Assembly (NCBI GenBank): GCA_963783045.1
Contig: CAWAMD010000005.1
Span: forward strand, 806,001 to 870,000
Direction: 5' to 3'
Source: CAWAMD01 sp963783045
GTDB taxonomy: Bacteria > Actinomycetota > Nitriliruptoria > Nitriliruptorales > Nitriliruptoraceae
DNA: 64,000 bases
Shown: positions 47,247 to 55,499 of the stretch, in pieces
Layout of the letters: every line of letters begins with the position of its first letter
How positions within the stretch are numbered: position 1 is the first letter of the stretch
The notes under the pieces: model-generated
What the model was told of the DNA's origin: nothing
Databases searched by the model: none
The model's input: the letters and a program-made list of their open reading frames with translations, nothing else
Translations under genes and position numbers: made by a program

Positions 47247-47690
47247 CTAGCGCTCCACCGACAGCACGGGCTTGAGCGGATCCGTGGTCTCGCCGGCGAC
47301 GACCGGCTTGCCGTCCTGGTGGTCGGTCGGCAGGGTGCGGTCGATCTCGAGGTAGCGCGGTGCCGGGGCGGGGACCATCCCCATGCCGGTGGCCACCTTC
47401 TCGATCCGGGCCGGGTTCTCGAGCGTGGCGACGTCCGCGACGAGCTGTCCGTACTGCCGCTCCGAGGCGCTCACCTGCCGCTCGAGACGCTGGGCCGCCA
47501 CGGCGTCACCGGCCGCCAGCGCGTTCAGGGAGACCGTCATGAAGACCGCGCCGGCAGCGACCGCGATGTAGACGAGCACGAACAGCAGCGTGTGTCGGGG
47601 ACGGGGCTCCTCGACGACACGGAGCTGCGGACGCCGGCGGGTCTGGGGCGTCGCCGTCTTCCTGCGGAGAGGTGCGGAAACAGCACTCAC
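47247..47690 (-). CDS. ftsL: FtsL-like septum formation protein
   Basis: 147 residues from the GTG at 47690, with CAGGAG upstream. A basic N-terminus, one transmembrane helix (HTLLFVLVYIAVAAGAVFMT), then a leucine-zipper-like coil (AAQRLERQVSASERQYGQLV) and the ENPARIEKVATGMGMVP motif seen in FtsL/DivIC proteins. Position between rsmH and ftsI confirms the call. FtsL forms the FtsQLB-type complex that activates FtsWI. Confidence 0.88.
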   Translation of the reverse strand: MSAVSAPLRRKTATPQTRRRPQLRVVEEPRPRHTLLFVLVYIAVAAGAVFMTVSLNALAAGDAVAAQRLERQVSASERQYGQLVADVATLENPARIEKVATGMGMVPAPAPRYLEIDRTLPTDHQDGKPVVAGETTDPLKPVLSVER

Positions 47691-47710
47691 GGGATCGGTG
47701 CTCCTGGTGG

Positions 47711-48697
47711 TCAGCGCCGGCGCACGGCACGCAGCCGTGCCGCCGACGCGCGCGGGTTGGTGGTGATCTCGGTGTCGTCCGGCCGCTCGGGACGGCGGAT
47801 GACGTGGTCGACGAGCGGGACCCGACCACACCCGCAGACGGGCAGGTCGGGCGGGCAGATGCAGCCTCGGGCCGCATCCGCGAAGGACCGCTTCACGATG
47901 CGGTCCTCGAGGCTGTGGTAGGCGAGCACGGCACAGACGCCCCCGGGTGCGAGCCGCTCCACGGCCGCCGGCAGCATGGCCGCCAGGGCATCGAGCTCGC
48001 CGTTCACCTCGATGCGCAGGGCCTGGAAGGTGCGGGTGGCGGGGTGGCCGCCGTGACGACGGGCAGCGGCCGGGATGGCGTCGCGGACGACCTCGGCCAG
48101 CTCGGTCGTGGTCGTCAGCGGCCGGGCCGCCACGATCGCCCTCACGATCCGGTCGGCGAAGCGCTCCTCGCCGTAGCGGCGCAGCACACGCACGAGCTCC
48201 GCCGGCGCGTACCCGTTCACCACATCGGCGGCGGTGCGCTCGGCGGTGGGGTCCATCCGCATGTCCAGCGGCCCCTGCTGGCGGTAGCTGAAGCCCCGCT
48301 CGGGCCGATCGACGTGCATGGACGAGATCCCGAGGTCGAGCAGGATGGCGGCGGGGTGGGCGACCTCGAGGTCGTCGAGCACGGCGTCGAGGGCGTCGAA
48401 GGTGGCGTGGACGAGGTCGACGCGCACCGTGTCGGGCAGGCCGCTCAGCGTCGCCTCGGCGAGGGCGAGCGCGTCGGTGTCGCGGTCGATGCCGATGAGG
48501 TGCGCGTGCCCGTGGCGGGCGAGCCGTGCCTCGAGCACCGCCCGTGCATGCCCGCCGGCGCCGAGGGTGGCGTCGACGTAGGGGCCGTCGACGGCGTCTG
48601 CCAGCAGCGCCGCGATCCGGGCGCGCAGCACCGGCACGTGCGCGGGCCGGTCACGATCGGGCTGCTCGTGAGCGGCGTCGGTCTCCTCCACGATCAC
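47711..48697 (-). CDS. rsmH: 16S rRNA (cytosine-1402 N4) methyltransferase
   Basis: 328 residues, GTG start (a second GTG lies 6 bases downstream). SAM-dependent enzyme: HVPVLRARIAALLADAVDG, YVDATLGAGGHARAVLEA, LIGIDRDTDALALA, LLDLGISSMHVDRPERGFSY, PLDMRMDP, RTFQALRIEVNGEL and YHSLEDRIVKRSF. A C-terminal region carries a four-Cys cluster (GCICPPDLPVCGCGR). It is the second gene of the dcw operon. Confidence 0.95.
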   Translation of the reverse strand: MIVEETDAAHEQPDRDRPAHVPVLRARIAALLADAVDGPYVDATLGAGGHARAVLEARLARHGHAHLIGIDRDTDALALAEATLSGLPDTVRVDLVHATFDALDAVLDDLEVAHPAAILLDLGISSMHVDRPERGFSYRQQGPLDMRMDPTAERTAADVVNGYAPAELVRVLRRYGEERFADRIVRAIVAARPLTTTTELAEVVRDAIPAAARRHGGHPATRTFQALRIEVNGELDALAAMLPAAVERLAPGGVCAVLAYHSLEDRIVKRSFADAARGCICPPDLPVCGCGRVPLVDHVIRRPERPDDTEITTNPRASAARLRAVRRR

Positions 48698-48701
48698 GCT
48701 C

Positions 48702-49139
48702 CTACCTCGCCAGCAGATCGAGGTCGAAGGGCTGGTCGAGGGACGCGAACTCGTCCTCGGCTCCGGCGCGGTAGGTCTCCCAGCTCTCCCGGTCCCAGAT
48801 CTCCACCTTCTCGTCCGCGCCGTTGATCGTGAGGTCCTTCGTGAGACCGGCGTACTCGCGTAGCCGCAGCGGGAGCGTCACCCGGCCCTGGCTGTCCGGG
48901 GTCTCCTCGTGGGCACCGGCGAGGAACGTGCGCAGATAGGCACGGGCGCGGCGGTCCTCACGTGGCAGACTCCGCAGCTGCTCGACCCGCCGCTCGAAGG
49001 CAGCGCGGGGGTACACGTCGATGCAGCGGTCCTGGGAGGGAACGAAGACGAGCCCACCGGCGAGACGCTCGCGAAAGCGGGCCGGCAGGATGACCCGTCC
49101 TTTCGCGTCCAGCGTGTGCTGGTGTTCACCGAGGAACAC
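48702..49139 (-). CDS. mraZ: MraZ transcriptional regulator
   Basis: 145 residues from the GTG at 49139, where family proteins begin (FLGEHQHTLDAKGRVILPAR); an in-frame GTG at 49184 would add 15 residues with no homology or ribosome site. Two SpoVT-AbrB-like swapped-hairpin domains: the first at about residues 5-45, the second TPDSQGRVTLPLRLREYAGL. MraZ forms a ring that binds direct repeats in the mraZ promoter and represses the dcw operon. Probable binding repeats lie upstream at 49203-49250. Confidence 0.92.
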   Translation of the reverse strand: MFLGEHQHTLDAKGRVILPARFRERLAGGLVFVPSQDRCIDVYPRAAFERRVEQLRSLPREDRRARAYLRTFLAGAHEETPDSQGRVTLPLRLREYAGLTKDLTINGADEKVEIWDRESWETYRAGAEDEFASLDQPFDLDLLAR

Positions 49140-49202
49140 GGCGTTCCGTCCCGTCGTTCGTCGTCCGCCTGACTGGCCTGCCACCGCCGCTGACGCGGAC
49201 GA

Positions 49203-49250
49203 TCACTCCACGTGCACACTCCACGTGTCACTCCACGTGTCACTCAAGGG
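49203..49250 (-). promoter_or_regulatory. Probable MraZ operator repeats
   Basis: Plus strand shows three copies of a 12-13 base unit, TCACTCCACGTG, plus a partial fourth. On the coding strand these are CGTGGA hexamers with mostly 12-base spacing. Spaced direct repeats of this kind (TGTGGG with N6 in Corynebacterium) are known MraZ sites. They lie between the promoter at 49306-49334 and mraZ. Confidence 0.7.
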
Positions 49251-49305
49251 AGCCCCACGGGTGGCGTTCCACAGAGCCCTCACCCGGAGTCCTCCACTTC
49301 GCGCC

Positions 49306-49334
49306 ACATTACGCCCCCGCCATCCCTCAGTCAA
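49306..49334 (-). promoter_or_regulatory. dcw operon promoter
   Basis: On the minus strand TTGACT (49334-49329), a 17-base spacer, then TAATGT (49311-49306). This is a near-consensus vegetative promoter with ideal spacing. Transcription would start near 49299 and run through the MraZ repeats into mraZ-rsmH-ftsL. Confidence 0.75.
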
Positions 49335-49462
49335 CGAGGCTCGACGCGTGCGGCACGATGTTTTCGGCCGAATCCGGCCGTTTTCCCGGCCCTGTTCGCG
49401 AAGGTCGCCGGGTGGAGCGTCGTGGAGGCCGCGTCGGGCCGCGGCCGCTCGAGACCTCACCG

Positions 49463-50074
49463 TCAGCCGTCACGGTGCGCGAGCTCCCGCAAGCCGCCGA
49501 ACCAGATCGCCGCCAGCGTGGCGACGGCCCCGTCGCGGGTCGCGGACGGGGCGTCGGCGAACCGTTCGGTGACGTAGCCCTCGACCATGGCCACGAGGGC
49601 AGCGGCCGCGACCTCGGGGTCGTGGCCCGTGTCGGCGAGCACGGGGCGGATCTGATCGGCGACGCGCCGGACGTACCCCCGGCGGACCGCCTCGAGACGG
49701 GCCGCGAAGTGGGGCTCCTGGGCCGCGGCCTCGGACCACGTGCGGATCACGTCGCCGTCCTCGGCGAAGACGGCCACGAACCGGGCGATGACGTCACGGA
49801 CCGCGGACGCCGCGTCGGGCCCCTCCCACGACGCCTCCACGACCGCGAGCAGCCGGTTGGCCGTCTCGTCGACGAGCGCGTCGAGCACGTCGCCCTTGTT
49901 CTCGTAATAGGTGTAGAAGGTGCCGTGGCTGACGCCGGCACCAGCCACGACGTCGGCGACCCGTGCGGCGCCGTAGCCGTGCCGAGCGAACGCCTCGCGG
50001 GCCGCCGCCCGCAGCCGTCGGGCCGTCGCCTCCCCCCGGCGGCTGCGCACGTCCTGCTGCGTCTCGCCCGACAC
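49463..50074 (-). CDS. TetR-family transcriptional regulator
   Basis: 203 residues from a GTG preceded by AGGAAGGGG; the open frame extends further upstream through the operator, which argues for this start. The N-terminal helix-turn-helix is typical (ARRLRAAAREAFARHGYGAA, then VADVVAGAGVSHGTFYTYYE). The C-terminal ligand domain (RTWSEAAAQEPHFAARLEAV) resembles fatty-acid-type TetR regulators, but the effector is unknown. It is divergent from the zinc-ribbon gene at 50284, with an inverted repeat between them. Confidence 0.9.
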   Translation of the reverse strand: MSGETQQDVRSRRGEATARRLRAAAREAFARHGYGAARVADVVAGAGVSHGTFYTYYENKGDVLDALVDETANRLLAVVEASWEGPDAASAVRDVIARFVAVFAEDGDVIRTWSEAAAQEPHFAARLEAVRRGYVRRVADQIRPVLADTGHDPEVAAAALVAMVEGYVTERFADAPSATRDGAVATLAAIWFGGLRELAHRDG

Positions 50075-50203
50075 CCCGTCCCCTTCCTGGCTGGCCGTGT
50101 GGTGCAAGGATGACCGCTGGCGGCCCGTAATGCCACGACCCCGGGTGCGTCCACCGCCCCGATCTGGCGCGGACACTTGCCGAGGTGGGCGCCTCCCCGT
50201 AGC

Positions 50204-50231
50204 GTTGACGTCACTTGACACCGACGTCAAC
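50204..50231. promoter_or_regulatory. Inverted repeat, likely TetR operator over a promoter
   Basis: GTTGACGTC - 10 bases - GACGTCAAC, perfect 9-base arms, in the tetR/zinc-ribbon intergenic region. TTGACG (50205-50210), 17 bases, then CAACAT (50228-50233) could be a rightward promoter overlapping the repeat, so binding would block it. Confidence 0.65.
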
Positions 50232-50283
50232 ATCGAGCCACTGCATCGGCCACCTGCGCGAGCCGAGCGGGAAAGGGAACAGC

Positions 50284-50544
50284 ATGTCCTTCGAGTGCGA
50301 CGGCTGCGGCCAGGTCCTTCAGGGTCCGCGCGTGGTCTTCTCCACCGAGGCGACGGACGCGAGCGGCGTCGACGTCGTGGTGGCGAAGCGGTGGATCGCC
50401 TGCCGTGACTGCGCCGACGACGTCTTCGAGCGCATCGACGAGCCGTCCCCGTGGTCCGACGAGGACTTCAAGACGCTCGTGCTGCCCGAGGACGAGGCCA
50501 CGAGCCAGCCCATGGGCGGATACTCCCGGCGCTTCGGGGCCTGA
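50284..50544 (+). CDS. Small zinc-ribbon-like protein
   Basis: 86 residues from an ATG with GAAAGGGAAC. FECDGCGQVL at the N-terminus and IACRDCADDVFERI in the middle give two CxxC pairs for one zinc. The tail is acidic and ends GGYSRRFGA. No family is recognised. The operator upstream suggests it is the TetR target; it may bind a small molecule, RNA or another protein. Confidence 0.75.
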   Translation: MSFECDGCGQVLQGPRVVFSTEATDASGVDVVVAKRWIACRDCADDVFERIDEPSPWSDEDFKTLVLPEDEATSQPMGGYSRRFGA

Positions 50545-50880
50545 ACCGCCCGCACGACGCCTGCGAGCCGGCCGGCACTCGGTTGCTCTCGAGCCGAGGG
50601 CCGTCCGGCTTCTGCGTGTCGTTTCCGCTGCGTGCCCGTCGCGGCGCGCGGCGCCCGCCCACCAAGCGCGAAGCACCCCATGCGCGCCGGGGCACGGGTC
50701 GACCTCCTCGATACCATCGGGGACCGGCGGGGCTCGCTGGCCGGAGCGACACTCGCAGGTGCGGGAGCGCAACCGGCGAGAGGCGGCGCACGTCCGACAG
50801 CGGCCGTCACGGTCCGAAGTCAGCGCGCAGAGGTCCCACCGCGTCGAGCCGCCCGCGGGCGCAGAGAGGAACGCATCGAG
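50545..50880. other. Gene-free stretch before moxR
   Basis: 336 bases. It contains the hairpin at 50566-50611 and then a region with no supported gene. A continuous frame upstream of moxR is arginine-rich and looks non-coding. The moxR promoter is expected in the right half; TACCAT at about 50712 is a possible -10 without a clear -35. Confidence 0.5.
50566..50611 (+). terminator. Nested hairpin after the zinc-ribbon gene
   Basis: AGCCGG..CTCGG pairs with CCGAG..CCGGCT around the loop TTGCTCTCGAG, with small bulges. The stem is long and GC-rich, 22 nt past the stop codon, and T-T follows. It is a likely intrinsic-type terminator without a full U-tract. Confidence 0.6.
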
Positions 50881-51867
50881 GTGTCAACGACGGAAGCCGG
50901 CACGCCCCCAGGCAGGACCCGCCCGGACCTCGGCGGGATCACCACGACCCTGCAGGCGATCGACGAGAACGTCCGCACCATCGTGGAAGGCAAGCCGGAC
51001 GTGGTCCGGCTGGCACTCGTCACGCTCCTCGCCGAAGGTCACCTGCTCATCGAGGACGTGCCCGGGGTGGGCAAGACGCTGCTCGCGAAGGCACTCGCAC
51101 GCTCGATCGACTGCTCCGTGCAGCGCGTCCAGTTCACGCCCGACCTGCTCCCCTCCGACATCACCGGTGTCACGGTCTACTCGCCCGACACCGGTGAGTT
51201 CGAGTTCAAGCCCGGGCCGGTCTTCGCGAACATCGTGCTCGGCGACGAGATCAACCGCGCCGGGCCGAAGACGCAGTCCGCCATGCTCGAGGCCATGGAG
51301 GAGCGGACCGTCACCATCGACGGCGTGACCTACGAACTGCCGGCGCCCTTCATGGTCATGGCGACCCAGAACCCGATCGAGCTCGAGGGCACCTACCCGC
51401 TCCCCGAGGCGCAGCGGGACCGCTTCATGATGCGGGTCGCGATCGGATACCCGGACGTCGATGCCGAGCTCGCGATCCTGCGGACCCACGGGCACGGCGA
51501 CCGCCTCAAGACGCTCGAGCCGGTCACCGACGCCGCGGCGGTCGCCGATGCCGTCGCCGGCATCCGCAACGTCCATGTCGCGGCGAGCGTCGAGCGCTAC
51601 ATGGTCGCGCTGTGCCGGGCCACCCGCGAGCACGAGGACGTCGAGCTCGGCGCCTCGCCCCGTGCCTCGCTCGCGATGCTGCGGGCCTCGCGGGCCCAGG
51701 CCGCCCTGAGCGGTCGCGACTACGTCGTCCCCGACGACGTGAAGACGCTCGCGGCCCACGTCCTGCCGCATCGCCTCATCCTCCGTCCCGAGGCGCAGCT
51801 CGCCGGCCGCGACCCGGTGGCCGTCGTCGCCGACGTGGTGGACGGGGTCCCCGCCCCGACCGAGTGA
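50881..51867 (+). CDS. MoxR-family AAA+ ATPase
   Basis: 328 residues from a GTG; conserved sequence begins near residue 25. Walker A is in LLIEDVPGVGKTLLAKALAR, followed by FTPDLLPSDITGVTVY and FKPGPVFANIVLGDEINRAG (Walker B). Sensor 1 is in MATQNPIELEGTYPLPEAQ and the arginine region in RDRFMMRVAIGYP. MoxR ATPases act as chaperones for assembly or metal insertion of partners encoded with DUF58 and transglutaminase proteins, as here. It is followed 13 bases later by the DUF58 gene. Confidence 0.95.
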   Translation: MSTTEAGTPPGRTRPDLGGITTTLQAIDENVRTIVEGKPDVVRLALVTLLAEGHLLIEDVPGVGKTLLAKALARSIDCSVQRVQFTPDLLPSDITGVTVYSPDTGEFEFKPGPVFANIVLGDEINRAGPKTQSAMLEAMEERTVTIDGVTYELPAPFMVMATQNPIELEGTYPLPEAQRDRFMMRVAIGYPDVDAELAILRTHGHGDRLKTLEPVTDAAAVADAVAGIRNVHVAASVERYMVALCRATREHEDVELGASPRASLAMLRASRAQAALSGRDYVVPDDVKTLAAHVLPHRLILRPEAQLAGRDPVAVVADVVDGVPAPTE

Positions 51868-51880
51868 GACGGATGCGCAC

Positions 51881-53149
51881 ATGCTGACCGGACGCGGCAA
51901 GGCGCTCCTCGTCAGCGCCGTGGGGCTGTGGTTCTTCAGCCGCCTGCTCGGTGTGCCCGAGCTCGCGATGGCGGCCGTGGCCGCCGCGGCGCTGCTCGTC
52001 CTGGCGGTGGTCGACACCCGCATCGCGTCGACGCGCCTGACGGCGCGTCGCGTGGTGCATCCGCCGCGCCTCTTCTTCGACGCCGAGGGGCAGGTGGAGA
52101 TCCGGCTCGCCAACGCCGGTCGTCTGCCGACGGCCGGTCTCCAGGTCGAGGACACCGTCTCGGCCACCCTCGCGGACGGCCCGCGCTTCGTGGTGCCGCC
52201 GCTCGGTCCCGGCCGGGTGGTGACGCTGCGCTACCCGACGCACGCCCGGCACCGCGGCCAGTTCGACATCGGACCGCTGACCGTCCGGGTGCGCGACCCC
52301 TTCGGGCTCGCGACCCGCCAGCACCGCTTCGGTGCGATCGACCACGTCGTGGTCTACCCGCCCGTGTGGCGCCTGCCGGACGGGGTCCCGCTCGGCGGAC
52401 ACCAGGCCGCCGGCGGCGACGGCCGCCCGCGACCGACGGCGGCCGGCGAGGAGCTCGCCAACGTCCGCGAGTACGTCCGCGGCGACGACCTCCGCAAGGT
52501 CCACTGGCGCTCGACCGCGCACCGCGGGAAGCTGATGGTCCGCCAGGACGAGTCACCCCAGAACCCGCACGCCGTCGTCCTGCTCGACACCCGCGCCGAC
52601 GCACACCGGGGCGGCGGCCCTGCATCGTCCTTCGAGTACGCCGTGTCGGCGGCCGCCAGCGCCGCCTACCACCTGTCCGAACGGGCCTATGGCACCACGC
52701 TGCTGACCGGGAACGTGAACGGGCCACCGCGGCCGCTGCCCTGGGAGCTGCACCTCGAGCAGCTCGCCGTCGTCGCCCCGGACCGTCACACCGATCTGCC
52801 GGGCCTCTGGCGGCAGCTCTCGCGCGGGATCGCCGGCGAGGGCGTGCTCGTGGCCGTGGTCGCCGTGCCGAGCCCGGGCGAGCTCCGCGAGATGGTCCGG
52901 GGCGGACGCGGGTTCGCCACCCGCATCGCCGTCCTGATCGACGCGGCGTCGTTCGGCGGACGGCACGGCCGGGTGGTCCCCGACGTGGCCCGGACGACGT
53001 CGGCGCTGCGCGCCGCCGACTGGCGGGTCACGGTCGTGCGGTCGGGCCAGCGGCTCGACGAGCGGTGGCGCGAGCTGATCATGCAGCACCGCGGCGCACC
53101 CGTCGCGCCCGCGGTCGCCCCGACAGCCGGCGCAGGAGGTGGGCGATGA
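51881..53149 (+). CDS. DUF58 membrane protein (vWA-like)
   Basis: 422 residues. Two N-terminal transmembrane helices (LLVSAVGLWFFSRLLGVPEL and MAAVAAAALLVLAVVD) lead into a beta-rich domain and the DUF58 signature ELANVREYVRGDDLRKVHWR, then STAHRGKLMVRQDE. VVLLDTRADA resembles a MIDAS-type start of a von Willebrand A fold. DUF58 proteins work with MoxR ATPases in envelope processes. The stop overlaps the next ATG. Confidence 0.92.
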   Translation: MLTGRGKALLVSAVGLWFFSRLLGVPELAMAAVAAAALLVLAVVDTRIASTRLTARRVVHPPRLFFDAEGQVEIRLANAGRLPTAGLQVEDTVSATLADGPRFVVPPLGPGRVVTLRYPTHARHRGQFDIGPLTVRVRDPFGLATRQHRFGAIDHVVVYPPVWRLPDGVPLGGHQAAGGDGRPRPTAAGEELANVREYVRGDDLRKVHWRSTAHRGKLMVRQDESPQNPHAVVLLDTRADAHRGGGPASSFEYAVSAAASAAYHLSERAYGTTLLTGNVNGPPRPLPWELHLEQLAVVAPDRHTDLPGLWRQLSRGIAGEGVLVAVVAVPSPGELREMVRGGRGFATRIAVLIDAASFGGRHGRVVPDVARTTSALRAADWRVTVVRSGQRLDERWRELIMQHRGAPVAPAVAPTAGAGGGR

Positions 53150-55488
53150 AGCGGGAGCTCGTCCTCGCTGCGGCGGTGGCCGCAGCACTCAGCGGAGCGA
53201 CGATCGCGCTGAGTCGCATCTTCGTCGACGGCTCGTGGCGCCCCTCCACCTTCGCCGCGATGCTCATCGCGCTGGCCATCGCCGCCGGCGCGCGCCGGGT
53301 CGGGTTCGGCGCCGTCGCGTCGGCCCTCGCCAGCCTGGTCGGCCTCACCGTCTTCGTGTACGTCGTCCATCTGCCGGCCGGGCCGCTCGTCCCCGGACGC
53401 GAGCAGCTCTCCCAGGCCGTCGCGCTCTTCCAGACGGGACTCGACCAGGTTCGCGACACGCCGGCGCCGACGGCGCCGCTCGACGGGCTGATGTTCCTGC
53501 TGACCACCGGTGTCTGGGTGGTCGCGCACGTCACGCACGAGCTCCTGGTCCGTCTGCGGCGCCCGCTGCTGGCGCTGCTGCCACCGACCCTGCTGTGGAC
53601 CGTGCCGCTCGCGGTCCCGCTGCCGGCCGGGCGGACGTGGTCGGTGGCCCTGCCCTTCCTCGCCGGCGCCGTCGCGCTGCTGCTCGCCGCCGGTGACACC
53701 GACGTGGCCGACTGGACCAGCGCGTCCGATCTTCCCCTGATCTCCGGCGCGGGGGCCACCCTCGGCGTGGTCGCCATCGTCCTCGGGATCCTCGCGCCTG
53801 GCGTCCTGCCCGGCTACGGCAGCGCCGCCTGGTGGAACATCGAGGGATCGAGCGACCCCCGCGGCTACCAGCCCATCGTCGACGTGGGCGACCGGCTGAA
53901 GCTCCCCCGCGAGCGGGACGTGCTCGAGGTGCACGCCGACCGGCGGCTCTACCTCCGGCTCGCCGCGCTCGACACCTTCGACCAGAACACCTGGCGCCTC
54001 GGTCCGGCGGGAAGCCGGACGTTCACCCCCGCGTCCACGCAGCTCTTCCGCGCGACCCACGAGCTGCCGCTCGAGACCCCGATCCAGGACGCCACGCCGA
54101 TCTTCGCGAACGTGCGCGTCCTCGACCTCGAGAACATCTACGTGCCGGTCCCCTACCAGCCCGTCGAGGTCCTCGGCCCCGAGCGCGGATCGATGGTGTA
54201 CTCGACGGTCGGCGGGTTCGTGGCGACCGGCGACACGGCCGAGAACGAGATCGGCGGCAAGCTCCGTGTCGGCGTCACGGAGGGCTTCGAGTACCGGGTG
54301 CGGTCGCTGCTCCCGACGCCGAGCCTCGAGGAGCTGCGGCAGGTGACCGTCGACCCGGCGACCGTGCCGGGCGCAGTCCAGCTGCCACATCCCTACCCGC
54401 GGCTGGCGGAGGAGGCGAACCGGGTGTACGCCGCCGCGGGCGCGACGACGCCGGTCGACAAGGCCCTCGCGCTGCAGCGCTACTTCATCGGCCCGGATTC
54501 GGACTTCACCTACTCCACCGATGTCGACCGGCTCGTCGGCGACAGCGCCCTCGAGACGTTCGTGCTGGACACGAAGACCGGGTACTGCGAGTACTACGCC
54601 TCGGCCATGGCGGTGATGCTGCGCGCGACGGGCATCCCGGCGCGGGTGGCGGTCGGGTTCCTGAGCGGTCGTCTCACCGCGAAGGCCAACCCGGAGCTCG
54701 GTCGTGACCTCAACACCTACGTCGTGTCGACCGCGGACGCGCACGCCTGGGTGGAGGTCCTCTTCCCCGGCTATGGCTGGGTGAAGTTCGATCCGACACC
54801 GCGCAGCGACGGTGCCACCCTGGCACCGAACGCCGACGATCTCGACCCGACCCTGACCCTCGAGGAGCAGCGGCAGGGCACCGAGCCCGAGCCGGAGCCC
54901 ACCCCGACGACCTCTGCGAGCCCGCAGGCCAACCCGAACAACCCGACCGACATCCCGAAGGGGCTCGGCCAGGACAGCCTGGGCGGCGGGACACAGACCG
55001 ACCGCGGGGCGGGGTGGCCCATCGCGGTGATGATCATGGGACTGCTCGGACTGGCCGGTGGCGGGCTCGCCCTCTTCTCACGCCGGCGGCGGGAAGCAGC
55101 CCTCGCGCAGCTCGGCCCGACCGAGCGCGTCATCGCGGAGCAGCGCCGACTGCACACGGCGGCCCGCCGGTACGGCGTGGGTCGCGCCCCGGCCGAGACG
55201 TCCGCCAACGTCGCCGCACGCTGGAGCCGGGAGGGGCGCACCGACCCGGACGAGGCGGCGCGCTTCGCCGCGCTCACGCAGGCGGCAGCGTTCGGCGGCG
55301 ACCTGCCCGAGGACGCAGCAGACGAGGCCATCCTCCTGCGCGGCAGCCTCGAGGACTCGCTGCGCGGCTCCGTGGCCACCCGCGACCGGGTGCTGGCCCC
55401 GGTCCGCATCCCGGCGGCCGCCACCGGCGCGACGGCCCAGGAGGCATGGCGGCGGGTGCGGCGCGCCCTCGGCGACGACGAGGACTAG
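53146..55488 (+). CDS. Transglutaminase-like membrane protein (DUF3488/TgpA type)
   Basis: 780 residues from an ATG with GCAGGAGGTGGGCG. An N-terminal half with about six transmembrane helices is followed by an extracytoplasmic transglutaminase-like domain. Catalytic Cys is in KTGYCEYYASAMAVMLRATG, His in ADAHAWVEVLFPGYGW and Asp in VKFDPTP. A proline/threonine linker, one more helix (WPIAVMIMGLLGLAGGGLAL) and a cytoplasmic DUF4129-like tail complete it. Relatives act in cell-wall or protein crosslinking. It forms the third gene of the moxR-DUF58-TGase operon. Confidence 0.92.
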   Translation: MKRELVLAAAVAAALSGATIALSRIFVDGSWRPSTFAAMLIALAIAAGARRVGFGAVASALASLVGLTVFVYVVHLPAGPLVPGREQLSQAVALFQTGLDQVRDTPAPTAPLDGLMFLLTTGVWVVAHVTHELLVRLRRPLLALLPPTLLWTVPLAVPLPAGRTWSVALPFLAGAVALLLAAGDTDVADWTSASDLPLISGAGATLGVVAIVLGILAPGVLPGYGSAAWWNIEGSSDPRGYQPIVDVGDRLKLPRERDVLEVHADRRLYLRLAALDTFDQNTWRLGPAGSRTFTPASTQLFRATHELPLETPIQDATPIFANVRVLDLENIYVPVPYQPVEVLGPERGSMVYSTVGGFVATGDTAENEIGGKLRVGVTEGFEYRVRSLLPTPSLEELRQVTVDPATVPGAVQLPHPYPRLAEEANRVYAAAGATTPVDKALALQRYFIGPDSDFTYSTDVDRLVGDSALETFVLDTKTGYCEYYASAMAVMLRATGIPARVAVGFLSGRLTAKANPELGRDLNTYVVSTADAHAWVEVLFPGYGWVKFDPTPRSDGATLAPNADDLDPTLTLEEQRQGTEPEPEPTPTTSASPQANPNNPTDIPKGLGQDSLGGGTQTDRGAGWPIAVMIMGLLGLAGGGLALFSRRRREAALAQLGPTERVIAEQRRLHTAARRYGVGRAPAETSANVAARWSREGRTDPDEAARFAALTQAAAFGGDLPEDAADEAILLRGSLEDSLRGSVATRDRVLAPVRIPAAATGATAQEAWRRVRRALGDDED

Positions 55489-55499
55489 TGGTCCGCAGG

